Origin: Echinococcus granulosus
Lineage: Eukaryota; Platyhelminthes; Cestoda; Cyclophyllidea; Taeniidae
Assembly: GCF_000524195.1 (NCBI RefSeq)
Contig: NW_020170450.1
Location: forward strand, 62,001 to 126,000
DNA: 64,000 bases
Direction: 5' to 3'
Part shown: positions 23,101-38,100 of the stretch, one piece after another
How positions within the stretch are numbered: position 1 is the first letter of the stretch
Layout: each line of letters starts with the position of its first letter
The notes under the pieces: model-generated
Databases searched by the model: none
The model's input: only the letters and a program-made list of their open reading frames with translations
Told to the model about the DNA's origin: nothing
Made by a program: the position numbers and the translations under genes

Positions 23101-26100
23101 AAGATCCTGCATTCTCGAAGACAACACTTCATTGACTCATTTTTGACGATTTAGTGACTAATTTTAAATGTCCAGATTTAATTCGTACTACGCCACAAAT
23201 TTCTACATCAGCGCTCTATTGGTCGATGAACAGTATTTAAATGCCACGGTCTAATTTTGTGCACATAAAGAACAATTTTCTTCTCTGACAGCTCTCTCAA
23301 TCCTCCAACCTGACTTATATCTGAGCACCAGGCCTCCTTTTCTTGCAAATTCGAGGCCACTAGCCAAATACTGCAGGTTTCCTCCTCATTGCCTGGCCAT
23401 GTTATCTGAAAAGCGAGATTTCTGTAGCTTCCGAGGTAAGGAGCGGTGCTGGTTGAGGGTGAGGTGGACATCAATGAGGCAATTTGTGTGGGACTGTCAT
23501 CACCTGAGTCATCGGCAACGTTTTTGCGATTGAGGGAGCTCGTGCGTGTCTCCCGCCTGAACTTCCCTTGAGGGCAAACAAAAGTGCTACTCATTTGGTG
23601 TGAGTAACAAGGAATTTGGGGGCGTTAATTTGGCTAAAAGTTAGGTATAAAAGCACAACCCTGCCCTATGCATCATAACGACCTGTCTGTTTTAAAATTA
23701 TATTACAATCAAGATGCCAATGAATAAGAACAGATTGTTTGGCTTCCGAAATGGAAATGAGGAGGAGCTAATTTTCTAAACCCTTAAACTCAATTTAAAG
23801 TATGAAAATTGACTCCTTACGTTAATAAATTATTGAAGCTTTCAGTAGGTTGTAATCCATCTGAAATGGCACCTTGAATTAAATTCTAATGAAGCCTATC
23901 TAAAAATCCACTGGGTAGAAGATGTGCACTTCGGGACGAGTGGGAAGAAGGAAAGAGGGTTGACACTGCCTAACTGCTTCTTCTCTTCCTCACCTTTCAT
24001 ATTCCATTCATAACAACCGAACAAATGATCATCAGGTAATCACCTAACCCCAAAAATTACATAGGAAATAAAACAAACATTTAAAAATTGTTAATGAGGC
24101 TAAATTAAGTTGACTAAAGTCAGCCAGGGTTGCATGTTTTGAGTGGTAGAAAACTTGGATAGAAGCAGCACCTTACAGCAACCTTGTGTCTCTCGGCTGG
24201 TTTGCAGGAAAAGCACACTTTCCTAATCTAAAGTCATGCGACCGCGACAGCTTTTTGATATTTATTTACCTGTATTCGGGCATTACTACCTCACCAGAAA
24301 GACATTTAAGAGTCTACCTGCGTAATCACCTCCTGTAGTGCCCAGTGTCAGTGCGGCCAGCATCAACGATCCATGCGCCAATTTAGCGGGGATCAAATTC
24401 CACGACGGTGACGGTGGTGTGGGCTGTTGTTGCTGTGGTTCCATTGGAATTAAATCCTCTTGTCCTCCAAAGCTGTTTACACTCTGTGTCCTTGAGACGG
24501 GACTCAGGCCGCTTTCAGGGGTGTCATTGGGCGGCGGAGAGCCATGACCTTTGGAGGAATATTTTAATCCATATTAGCAAGGCGATTGTTTAAAAGTAAG
24601 TGGAGTGATCGAAGAATGATCCAATCCCACTTACCGCTTTCGTCTTGACTTAAGTCGGAACCCATTTCTTCGATGAGGGCGCAACCCTGTAGAGGAATTT
24701 TACCGTTCTTCTACGAAAAAGAAAGGAAAAAAGCTGAGATAAGGGTTCTCTCTTTCATAACTTTATGCAAGTGGCCTTTATGAGCTCTTCTTTTTAATTC
24801 ATTCACTATGTAGAATTGACTGTTATCAGAAACCAGTAAATGTAGTCTTTTATAAGTGGAACAGAGGTGTTTGCCACCCAATTGGTACTTTGCCTCTTCG
24901 GGTCATTACGCTGTCATGTGATGCCGGTGTGAACGAGCCTACTTACTTCAAAACCCAATTTCACCCCGTCACAAAGCAGTGCAAGTCTCCAAGAAACTTT
25001 GTCTAGCAAAAGTTGAAAATAAGGGCAACAGGATGACAGAGCAATAGAGAAGTACGTTAGTGGCTGGAATAGTTAAAGCGTGGAGCTTAAAGACCAACTA
25101 GTCCTTCAAAGCGTTTTGGCTAAGGATTGAAGCAATTAATTCCAGCCCATGCAAACTGCACTTCTCTCCTTCCCCTTTGTTTATCAACTGTCTGTCCTTT
25201 TTTGCCTAAAAGGTCGCCAACTCTCCAGAAAGGTGATAACCATAATTTGGCCGGTTATTTGGGGGCGAGAATCGGGGTGAGGTAGGAAGACCTCAAACAC
25301 GTGCGCAAGTTTTGCAGACTGAGACAAGGGATCGTGCACCGTCCTGCCAAAATAGGACTGACTGACTAGAGGTGGTTGTTTCTAAGGAAACTTCCCTTGC
25401 AAACTTTTAAGTGGTATCGGATTGAGTTGAGTTGGCTGATCTAGTTTCTTAGCTTCTCTGCCTTCTTTTCCGTTGATATAAATGCAAAAGATCTTATTCA
25501 AAGGATTACTTACAACAATCCTCACTGACAATTCCTTGTGGTGCCATAACTTGGGATCTAACGTTTCACTGGCAACAAGAAATTCTCGGAAATCTAAATA
25601 GATGAGTCTTTCTCCCACCCCATCCTCCCTTCTAGACCCTACGTTACTTCCTCAATAAACTTAAGCCACTTTGGAACTGAGCAACATATATTCTGCATTG
25701 CTATAAGGTCTTAATCGAAATTGCCTGATTCAACCGACAATTTGGACTACTCGTGAACCAAAAATGATGGCTAGAGTGGCCCAAGCACACTACAAATGGA
25801 ACGATTAACAACCGCCCTTTGCAATCCATGCAATTAAATAACCATACAATATTAATGCTCGGATCTTCTTATCTGCTTAAAAATCACTGTAACGAGTTGG
25901 CGCCAAGACCACACGAATACCTTACCGTCATCAGGAGTTAGAATACATTGGAGAGACCTTGCTGATACAGAAATGGCCTCCAATTCTTGTGCAACAAAAT
26001 GTGAGAGATCAAAAAATTCTTACATTAGAAAATTAAGCCTTGATTTTTAAAGATAAAATTTAGCAAGTAACAAAATTTGCTTGATTATTTGCAAAGAACT

Positions 26101-29100
26101 TCATAAAATGTACGTATTTTTAAAAAGGTAGTAAACCAGGAAAATTTCCTTTTAAATAAACCATTTGTAGAAAAATTTGCAAACAAAGCCTTGCTAAATT
26201 TGAAACAAATTTGATAAGATGCACTTTTTAACTTCAGGATACAAAGCTGACCAGTCGAAGTCATTTGCTACTCAATTTGTTTTAAGTAGATGTAATCGCG
26301 AGTCCCCTGGGAAACTAACATACCAAAAACTAGTCAAATTAAACAATTTTTGCGCACTAAAGCGTGCTAAATTACGAGAAAAATTATTTTAAGTCTATTA
26401 TCTGACCGGTTGTTCACCTTGGCCAACTTGAGTCTCCCAGAATTAGTCCTCGTGGCGATAAGAAGATGATTTGTGAAGAGAAAAACCTGCCTCAACCGCT
26501 CCTTCTTTTCACATGATGAGGAACTGAGCTGAGTGATTCGGGAGCAAGGATAGGTTGCCTTATTCATTGTTACCTGCGCTAGAGTTCCTGAAGCGAACCA
26601 GTAAAATACAAATTACATGAAGAAGATACTCTACCATGATCTGCTCATGCCACTTTATAATTACGTTGCAAAGCATGCATCTTCGTATTTGGGACCAAGT
26701 CAGGTGTTAAATACATGTAGCGCGCACTCTGAATGCACCACAATGGCAAGTTGACACTCTTACCTTTAAGGAGTCGGCGTTATAATCTGACTAAGAGCAG
26801 AACTGTTTGAAAATACATACTTTACCTACTTTGGCCAAAATTCCGGTCTCTATTGTGAATGCGTGCAACGTGGTGCATTCTCTACTTTCTTCTTATTACA
26901 TGCTGTTTGAAAGACGAAATATTCACGGGAATATTTATAATCCCCGAAAAACATTATTCAAGTGAAGATTTTGGAATTTGAATTTGCACATTTTCGAGAA
27001 CACTCCCCTATTTGCGATCTCTTCGAAAGGTCTCAATGGCCCATACGACATGGAGACTAGCGCCATATGTGCTTGGCATACCCTACCATAATAAAGTGAG
27101 AAAAGCGGCCACTGACAAGCATAGCAGACGCAACCGTGGATCACGACACCCAGTTGACCATAGATTGTCCGCATTAAAGACCTCACTCTCCCCAAGTCCT
27201 ACTGACCAAGTACGCCATCGAGACCTCGAAACCGTCTATGCGCATATAATCAAGCAGCAGTGTACAAAAATCACATTTAGATAGTCAAAAGCTAGCAAAC
27301 AATTTCCCCCTTTTATGATAACGAGGTGCAATATTAAGTTGCATTTTCCTGTTTTTAAAGTGACTTATAGGGAAAAAGATATATCCAAAACTGCCTGATA
27401 AACACAAGTACTATCATCGGGTAGTGCAATTGTATAATAACCGAGGCTTTAAAGATTAAAAATCAATTTTTTTCATGAAACAAAGAAAGAAAATGTGTCT
27501 CTTTTTTCTTCCAGAGATCGTTTGTGATAACAAAAAACTCCTGTCTCAGCCGTATGTCACGTGTAGGCCTACCCTGTCTCACAAAAACCTGATTTGCATC
27601 GAGAAGGATATCGCACCCATCAGAGATCATACGTTCAATCGCGAGGTTCTTGCGAATATTCTCCGTTTCACTGACCTCATCATGAATTACCTTCAAAAGA
27701 AAATTAATTGAAATGAGGATGCTTCCAGAATTAAACTTTAAAGTGGTAAACCTACTTGAGAGAGGGTCTCCAATTTTCTCTTCGCATACTCCAAATTCGT
27801 TCTATCGACGTGTTCATGAGGTGTGTGGGCAAGGATTTCGTGCAACGTGACAAGGTACCGCGGAATCTGTATAATGGATAAAATAGTGGGAAATACGTGC
27901 TACTAACTTCATTAAGTAGGCCGTTTTGTTTCAAAATTGACTCATCTGACATTTTTTAATATAATTTGCTGTATGCAAAAGTTTAGTAGAAAATCAAATA
28001 TTGTTTAACATTAATGACTATATTTTTTTAATAAAAGTCGACAGAAGCATCTACCCACCCATGAAACCTTTTTTTACTCTTTACACACTGATGAAGATGA
28101 TTTTGTGTTCATGGTGAAGGCAAACGATTTTCTCCTCCTTGATTCAGTGTACGAACTAATTTTGCGGTGGTCTTTACCACTGACTGACTATTACTACACT
28201 AAATCATAATGATAGGCTTTACGGGAAAGAAGTCAGTTACCCTGACTTGACATGTCCAAATGCCGAGCGACACCTTAAGGCAGGATACCTTTATAAAAAC
28301 ACGAAAAAATTCAGTTTGCCACAGGGACTTATTTTCACTGATTAACATGATCCTTCTGTCTCACTTGCACTCTCCTACTAAAATGGGTTCTTTGTGTCCA
28401 CCAAAATGGCCTAGACAGCCACATCGGTAGCGTTGGTGGGTAAGCCTGACCTATAAATCACGCCACCCAAATCGCCTTGGCCGATTATCGAGCCTCGGAT
28501 CCCTTTGGGGATGGCTGAGTCTCTGAGGACTTGCAGAAAGCGGGTTTTATGTTTGACAGTTTGAATAATCTTCCTTTTAGAGAAACTGATCAATAGACGT
28601 GGCAACAGTGAAAGTAAGGAACTTAAAATAACATCCATCGTTATGCTGTCTACAACGCTTACGTAAAAATAAGCGATTTGGGTGATTTGATGATACCTAT
28701 CCCATGTGTTCGGCGGCCAAATGAGCCCCATGATGATAGCCGAGCAGCCACAAAGTGGAATAAACTGGTATGGAGGAACTGACATACAATATAAATTTAT
28801 GAGATGTAGGTAGATTTGCGGTTCATAATGTGATCAAGCTTTTTGATAAATGTTAATTGGAGTAATGACTGGTGCATGAAGTGGGCTCGTTTAAGAGCAG
28901 CCCTCGGAACCCAAGTGGTAAGGCGATGTTTTCATATTGAAGTTCAATAATAAAGAGATACACAAATAAGTATCTGAAAAATTAGATTATTTTTTATTTT
29001 CTCAAATTACTTTGCGACTAGTTTGCGATAGCATTAACAGCATCTTGATTAAGCACAGTGTCAGAGATGACAATCATCGGAAAGTTCAGGCCGTTTAAAG

Positions 29101-32100
29101 AGCCAAATTTTGAAAAGTCATTAGTCTTAGCTTACTCCTATTATGTTAAATAAAAACTAGTATTTGCTCCCCAAATATCTAAAAATTTAGCTGATAGAAT
29201 TTTAGACAGCTCAGCCAAAAGAGGACAAGCTACTGATACCCTAATTAAGTAGACAATACCAGCGTACCTGATACATAGGAGTGGTGAGGAAGGATTCAAT
29301 CGATCTTCCCTCGCATTGCGATTTCTCCTCGCATCTCTTCAACGCCCGGGTGAACTCCTCCTTCAATTTATACTCGGCCAGGACTTGAAGAGAATAGTGA
29401 TGATTGCGCACGTATTCCTGATAGACGCCCAGCATTGGCAGCAACATATCAAAGAGATCGCCTGTGGATTAAATGATCAAAAGAGGATGTCACTGACAAG
29501 TTGCTATTAGTGGAGGGTGATAGAGTTTTATTTAAACAGTTAAAGCAGTCGATCCAAAAAAATTAGGGGCCGTAAACCGCTGGACAGATAAACCGTCTCT
29601 GCATCTATTGCCGTTATTACTCCCTGTTAAATGTTACCATGTGCAAACATAACCACAGATGTTGTATAAGTGCACCCTTTTGACTTCCAGACTCCGTGAG
29701 GCACAGCCTTTTTTAATTATTTTTATTGTTTCCCATAAATTGTAAAAGAGAGCGCAGCAGACAGCCGGAAATTATGTGACTGCTGAGGAGTGCGCAACAC
29801 TTCAAAATTCTGCCCACTAAGTGGACGACTCAACTGTACCGAGAATGCGCGATTCAGAGCTAATGAAATGGTGTCAGAGGGACGACTTTTATTTAGCACC
29901 GACGATATATCCCCTCCGCCACGTATGGACTTTCTTCGCTACTTTAGCGCCAAAAATCCACCGCTTTGTTCAGCAGTTCAAAATTTTTTCTTTTCAAAAA
30001 TGCAAACAAGGCAAAATTTTGTGCTCAAACAAAAACATAAATCATTTTCTCAAATTTGTTTGTTAATTACTCATTAATCGTCGGAAAGCAAACAACTAAA
30101 TGAGTCGCCTCAATGAAGGAGGTCAAATTAAGAAACGTTTTAAGTATATTCCTTTTCAATGTGGTTTTAGGATGTAGACGTTTCATTAACCCAAAATTGG
30201 TCCTGACCCAAGTTTTGTCCGGAAAAATTAAAATCTAAGGGCGAAGTTTTAAAGCGACACAAATTTCCTGGATAATTAATTTGTCAAGAGGAGTGCCATC
30301 GTGGTTAGGGATAAGACCCCGACATTTTTAGTGCACCAAAAGCAAAAAATTAAACCTGATCCCAGCCACATCTTTTTATGCCACTTAGCCTACACAACAG
30401 ACCGCCTTCCTGTCTGGTGTAAGTAGATGACTTAGACCTTGGAGGAAAGGCGGAGGATGAAGCGGAGGCTGAAGGGATGCCTCCCTAAGTCCCATTCTCG
30501 GGGGTGCATCTACTCACGAATAAAAGGACAGAAAAGGTTAATACAAAGAGGTCATTTCACATTATGACTCAGCGGACGGATGGTGAAGGCCAACAAATTG
30601 TTGGAGCGTCTGTTGTTAATGCACATGGAGCCAATTGGTGTAAGAATTTTTTAGGTTGACGTAGTCACAAACTTATGCCTTTCATTATCGCTCTTGCTGG
30701 GAAAAAAGAAAAGTTTTCACTTCCCTTGTTAATGTCCCTTTGCTTCAATTTATGTCGACGCCTAATTTTTCATGATGGAGCCGTCTCCTACACGTGACGC
30801 CGCCTTAGTGGAGTGATTTGTGTGTTGACACCCCATCAACAATGTACCCCAAGTCGGCCAAACACCTGACCATATTTGGTCCACCACACCTGTCTGTGAG
30901 TCAGCAGTTTTCAGGCGAGTTTCACCCACCACTTTGGTGGCCTTGACCTTACCTACTTTCACTTTGCAACCCCAGATCCGTTTCATTGTGCCCACATATG
31001 AAGGGTCATGATCGCACCAGTAACTAGCACATCTTACATGTTCTGACGTTCTGACAAAAGTCCAAGAGAAAGCAGGATAAGGCCGAGTCATATTTCTTGA
31101 TTAAAAAGAAACCAAAAGTCGTGGGAAGAGATAACTTTCCTTAAGAACGTGGAACACACTGCCTCCAACTGCAGTGACACATGTCGACTTAGGTCTGTCA
31201 CATGTCAGTAAAATGCCCCCTGCTCAAGATTAAAATTTTGAGTTTCTCCAAACAAACAATTACAACTGGATTTGTCTAAATAAAATAAAGAAACTACTAC
31301 AAAATGAAGTAGATTAGTAAATGTGAGAGGTATACCCACTAGTCGTGGACTACACCTAGCGGATGAAGTGACAAGGACGTCAAATTATTCCCCTGAGAAT
31401 TTAAACTCATTAAAATGTTGCTGCATAAATAGGCTACACAAAAAAGACACCTCTTGTTAACAATCCAATCCCCAGGCAAGGTCAACCGCAGTTTAAGCCT
31501 CAAAGGGCCAGGTTGGAACTCAGGAGGCCAAACAGATGTTTTTTATATGATTATCCACTTTTGTTTTGCGATAGACCTGTCCAAAAATTGTGAATTATTA
31601 GTTAAAACTGTGTAAAACTGCGCTGTTTAGTCAATAACCCCGAAGACTTGGTCGGTTATGGGGGAAATGTAACCATGAAAAAATACTGCTCATTTTTTAA
31701 GCGACCAAGTAGGAAGCATGCACTTCGGAGACTCCAAATTTTCTCCATAAAATAATAAGATTTTCTGGGTCTCTAGTGATCTACGGTTTTAGGAAAGCAT
31801 ATTTTAATTTATTTTTTCTGGGATTATGGTGATAAATAGCCTGAAATTTACGGGCACACCACTCTAAAATGAACACGAACGTGCAAGCCCATTAAGCCCT
31901 CCACCTTAGTGACACCATTTTGGCGAAATCTTATTTCACTTGTCAGATTTCTTAATGTTATTCCATGAATTGTATTCAATGACAAGAGATTTCACTCCTT
32001 CCATTTGTCAATTCTTTGAAAATTTGCCCTTTAAATGCACACGATGCGTACATTTGTAGTACTTTAATCAGGATGACTTTTTGTAAAATGCCCAAAAATA

Positions 32101-35100
32101 AAGTTTTATTGAACTGGTAAAAAAATCAGCCATTAAAAATATCCACTCCTGTGACGCCATAAGCTGTTCGACAATTGACAGTGTGCCAAAAGGCTCGCAT
32201 TCTTGATCCGTCAGCTACCCTCTTCAAGGTCAAAGGGCTAAGGACCGCTGTTCGAAGTTTTTGTCCCCATACATTTGGGTAGGCAATCAACAATCAGAGA
32301 GAAGAGACTAATGTGATGCCCTGGAATGAGGTAGAGTTGATGACGTGGTACAACAAATCTCCTTATCACGGTCCCCTCCGACACGAAAGTGGACAAATAA
32401 AATCTCCCATTATCACATTTTCTTTTTAGCAAGTGAAGCAATACGAAAATCCGCTCTTTAAGCCCTTTACAATCGATCAGGCCTCTGGCAATGACCGGGT
32501 GTTTTTTTATCGAGCAATGAGTAGAAATTCATACTGAGTTAGAGTAGCATTACCTCGTCCTCCATCTGCGTCACATATATGTGACACCAATATTTCCTAA
32601 TCCGAGGCCAAAATCTCAAAGGTAAGTGTTTTTTCCTCATTGACGTATGGTAAAGCGTGTGCTCCAGTTGGAACGGATGAGTGAGTGAAAGGTCTGGACC
32701 CTCACGTTAAGGTGTCAGATGAAGTGGGTGGATAAAATTTAGGGTTTCTCCACTTGTCACGTTCTAACTCCTGTTAGCTAGGATAGGAGAAGGGTAAGAG
32801 GGCAGAACAAGACAAAGTGGAGTAGTTTAATGACTTGTTTCCAGAAAGGCATCGCCGAAAGATTGATGTGTTATGCTTAAGTTAACCCCCTTCTGCATTA
32901 CCACTGTTTAACTCAGACTGTGAATGACGTGATAGGAATGACTTTATGGCACAACAAACTGTGAGGGAGAAAATAACTCATTCATACTCCTATCAGATAG
33001 GAAGGTTGCGGTGGAAAGTTAGTAACTGAATTTCAAGTAGGTCAACAGGTGAAATGAGCCTTCAAGAACTCCCAATTCGCTTCACACTTCCTGGTGCTAT
33101 CCTGTGAATCGTTTGCAGACTAACCGGTGAGGTCAGACTGTCCTTCCATTCAAATGCTCTTTCAGTAAACGACCCAAACTTTGCGCATCCATAACTGCCA
33201 CACCCGTCCTCACTCCGCACTTCCAGGTCACGCAGTGTGTGATTGTCTGGTGGGATGGGGACGAAATTGTCCAATTGTTACGATCCAAATCGAAAGCGGG
33301 GAAAAAAATCCTGTTCTAGAACACCCAGCCCTAGCCAATCAATTAGAAGGATGTCATACTTTGACAAGACAACACAGGTCTCAGGAACTGAGGTGCTTGT
33401 CACCTTTCTTGATATATAACAGATACAAAATACAAATGAGACAGAAAATGGGTGGGTCTAGGACTGGACCCGATTATTAACCTCCAGAAAATCGCAGAAA
33501 TTCTACTCTTGTGCCTCTTTCTTTTCAACGGAATTTCATGCACTGTTCAGGCGACTTACTTACTACTTGGAGCAACTAATCCACTTCCAGGAACCGACGA
33601 AGCCTTTTTCGTTGCTCCAATAGGTCACACAGCATTCCTCCTTCCTCCACTTTTTGCTGCTAGGGAAGTCCGTGCCTTTTGGTGTAAAAAGGCGACTTCC
33701 TGCAGGTCTCATTTTGGATTTGCTCTGTGGTGAGGGAGGAAATTCGGCGAACAAATACAAAGCCTGTTTAAGTCTTCGTTTACTTCCTCCTCTTCAGCGT
33801 GGCAATGCAGATTTGATTGGAATAAAATGTCAGCGGATTTGTGCACTTAAAGGGAGCCATTTTACTTAGACCTTTGGGAAAATATCCTCAAGATCTACTG
33901 CATCACGAGAAGATTTACCCAAAGCCAAGATGACATAACTTTCTTCCTAGAATTTGGTACTACCAGCTTACATTTATTTGCACAATCTACTTAGAAGGCA
34001 CCTTTAATTTCGTCAGCCGTTTCTTTTGAGTTGACAAAAAAGGAACGCCAAAGTCGCTGCGTCTCACCTGTCTCCTCAACCTCGGGGCGTTTTATAAAAA
34101 TTATTCAAGGTGTTCAAATCGCCTAGAGGAATGACAATAAAAATTATTTATTGAATGGCATATAACAAGTATTTGTAGTCGATGCTGTAGCGCCTTAAAT
34201 CTTCCCCGAAATCGTAGCAAGTGGTAAGAGGGCACATACTACTCACTAATGTATAGTAGAGTTCGGGTTAGTAACAGCCTAACAGCCATTCCACAGTTAA
34301 TCACGCAGACAAACTGCCTGGTTACTAAAAACGTGGACGGAATCAACACCGTTTGGTAAACCCTATATTCGACTGGATGAGACAAATAAAATAACAACAC
34401 TCTCACTTGGAAGAAATAATTTCTGTTAATAGTGTCTGTGTGACTATATGATATTGAAATTTAATGTTCTTTTAGCCATTCAGGCTGTTTATTTCCTGCA
34501 CGTTGTACGCTCGCCTAAAATAATGGCTTCCTCCCATGGCTACGGCGCATTGGAGAACCCTCCACGCCGGAAGGGGGGCACCTTTGACACAGGGAATTGC
34601 CTCATTACAACTTTTGCAAGTCGAAACTCCACAAACAGTTTGGGGCAAAATTACTCTTTAATCTCTGGAAAAGTAATAAGACCGCTCATCAACGGTTTAA
34701 CGCATCCATAAGGAGTTTATTTGTCCGACAATGCTTAGGTGGTAACCGACACCAGACGCTTTATAAAATTTTGTGCAATCACAAGTAATTGAAATAAGGT
34801 GGGGAGGAAGTTTTGCAAAAAAATGGCATAAAGATATGACCTACCCAATTTGAGAGTTGGCCAGTTCTCCATTTTTCGCCTCAATCCTTGTACGAAAATT
34901 TGGTGCAAAAACATTAGCGTTTCCCTAAAAAAAGAAGAAAGAAAATAAAAGATCAATCAAAAGCCAAAACTTTAAAATAATGTACTTGCAGTGGAAAAAA
35001 ATAAAATTTTATCTAAAGAGCTATAATGACTACGAGCTCTTAATTTTTTACCTTTTTTATCCAAAATTTGATGAAAAGTTTTGTCATATGCGCTCCCACC

Positions 35101-38100
35101 GGAGTGGAACAGTACAAATAAGCCGAAGTTCCACATCCCTTAGAGGTATCTAGTTTCTCCCCTTTTACAAAAGAAAAGCACAAAAATCAAAACATGAGAC
35201 AATAAGGGGATTCTTTTTTTATGAAAAGAAGAAGAGGACTTGATTTGAATAGCAATTGTTGTGGACCTTTTCACACGGGGTTCACACATTTGGACATAGC
35301 ATTTTCATCAGGTAGAATTATAACATAAAGAGGAGAAACGACTTATAAAAAGGCATTCTAAAGGGCTGAGATTGCGTTTTTCTTATAACTTTAAGACAAT
35401 TAATTGTTCAGCTACACAAACAGTTGCATGGGATATTTTGGTGACCTAAAAGAGGCTGCAATGATACCAAAAATGTGTTGCTAAACTGCCTCACAGTCAA
35501 ACCCTTCAAAAAAGTACCAAATGTGTAAAATAATGCTCTAAAACTAGTCGAAAAGCTGTTTCCTCCATCCATGTTCAACAATAATGCATGAATTTATTTC
35601 CTAGTATGGTATGTTGGTTATTTTGTTAACTCTCAGTTTTAGTAAAGGATCGACTAGATGCTCCGTCATTAAACCTTCGCCGGATGGGCTGGCCCCCTAG
35701 CCATGCCGCCAGCGCTATGACCCACTGGAGGTCTCGAGGAGGAGGACATCTATCCGTACTTTAACCGCTGGATGGTTATCATTAGCGGGAAGAAAGAAGT
35801 ACATATGAAGCGGATGGGAGGATCGAGGGCGGCCCTAAGGGAAGGACTGAAAATGACGTCTATCTTCAGTAACTACCTAGTCCCGTATTTTGTAGGATAG
35901 TTACAAACAAAAGAAGCAGATCTGCCTAACTTACCTGGGTAGAGACATCAAATATGCAAACACACGATGCCTCCTTAACTTCCCTACTAGCTGGACAGAA
36001 TCTGACCAGGCAGATACAGCTGGGCAGCTCCAAAGTGATAACAGCGTGGCAAGAAGGGACAGACGCGAAACCCTATCCCTACGAAACCTTGTTCGAGCCC
36101 GTTCTTTGTTACATGACCGCCTTGAGGCCAATATTCCCACGACTCGCTATGGATACGCGCGATGGCCAGCACGTTCCAATTCAAGTACAGGACGGAACTC
36201 CAGATCCGGTGGAATTGCAAGGTGCAATCAGTGACTTTGCGGTCAAGTATCTCCTCAAATGCATTAAAATTCGGTAACTAGCGCGGTTAGCTTACGAGCG
36301 TTTTTCTTTGAGTGATGGCTGACGGGAAAGACTGATCAAAGGGAGCGCTGAGGGCGACGCTCGAAAGAGGAGAGGGAGTAGGTAATACGTTTGAGGTTTA
36401 TTTATTTCCCGGTTTTAGTAAAGGGGGCCACTTTGGGTCCCCAGGATTTTACCATCTCCGAGTGAGCTGTGCCATGGGCCAAGCCAGTAGCCCTAGTCCT
36501 GCTATCAGCGGAATATACACCTATACATATTTTTGGATAAACACTCCCCTTGGATGCAATATCTCCTTGTCTTTGGAGGAGTCACAGTGCGCCACGCTAG
36601 TCCCCACGCATAGGCTGACGCCCATGCAGCCCAGTCCAGGCTACAACATTACCATTTTGTCGACTTCAAATAAAGTCAGAAGTCTAGTTAATTCTGAGGC
36701 CTTAAATAAGAGTTAATGTGCAAACAAAAGATGCTTGTATTTTAACAAACAAGATGATATTTGTTTGTGGGGTAGGTCAAACTGCGTGAGGTTCTAAGTC
36801 CCCATGGTATCATTTATTGGCCTGACTTTATGACGTCGCCTTTTACGCTACTTCTGTCAATAACAAAACAAATTATACGTCCAAAAATTTTCCCCCCAAG
36901 CGGTTATCAAGTCTGATTACTTGGTCTGGGTACTGGATATGAGCTTGAATTGACAGGTAAAAAGATAAAATTCCAAGAACAGGCAATAAAAAGGTTTCCG
37001 AATATGCATTAGTGGATAGGACTCACTGTAGATGTTAAATTTTTTTACTCGACTCAAGAATAGAGCAAGAAACTCTTAAACAAATAGGAAAGTGAGCATG
37101 TTAGTCGGATCCAGCAGCTCCTCTCTGCCTTTCCCCTTGCGTGTGTTTAGAATAAAGCTTTCCCTAAGCAAGTACTACCTGTCGCGAGTGTAGAGGGGAC
37201 TTGGAATGTCAAACTGATGGCAAAACAGACTTGCATTAAGTTGTCTGACAAGCGGTTGACACTTTTAAATGATCCAATCACTACCGACACCATAATTCTG
37301 AAGAACACGCCAGAGGATGAATGTATTTCAGACAGAAGCATTGGTGGTAAACTCTTTTCCTAAAGCTAAACAGTTAAAATGCTGCCAAACTTAACAGAAA
37401 TCTGGTCTCAAGATTAAATGCGGTATCGTTATTCCTTGATTAGTCTACTTGACCAAGGCGACACGCTACTTACACATTTAAGTAGATAGAGTTCACATCC
37501 TCATGTGTTATTATGGGTTTCTTTGAGCTGGCCGCCATTCTGAATGGTCGGAGGAAGCAGGTAACAAGAGTGATTAGTTGTTGAACATATTCCTCCTCCC
37601 CTTCAAACAGCTTGAAGACGATGGAGTTGCGTTTTCGCATTGATTCCGCGTGAGGTGAGAGGAGGTACTCCTCCACGATGTGTTTCCATCGCCGTCGGCA
37701 TAGCCAACCACGAAGAAATGACTGAACCTTGGTGAACAAAAAAGACCAGACCTGTCGTATTTTACGAAATGAAAAGTTTTGAGAAGGTTTTAAGCGTTAG
37801 GAGTCTCCTACAAAGTACATCTGGGGACGTAGTTAGTGATATTTGATGGCGCTTAGCCTACCAGTTTCCCTTTACCTTCTAGATAAATTATTTCCGGAGT
37901 CGTCTGCCTAAAAAGTTTTTAAAATTGACCCACAAGTTTAGGGAAAAAAGCAATTTTGACGTTAGAAAGCCGAAATTCTTTCAATGTTTTTGTCACAAGG
38001 TGGAGCAATATCATCCCCAACGGAGGCTGCCTCGGTCATTTGAAGAGAAGGAGAAAGAGGGAGAAATTGACCTAACGCTATTTATGCCGCATTGTGTATT

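Noticed and set aside
28411..28785. Minus-strand open frame of 124 codons with hydrophobic segments
   Set aside because: It lies wholly in RasGRF intron 8, has no splice sites in phase with the neighbours, and matches no family I know. The length is within what chance allows in 64 kb.
30762..31091. Minus-strand open frame of 109 codons in RasGRF intron 7
   Set aside because: No start context, splice sites or homology; probably chance or old repeat DNA.
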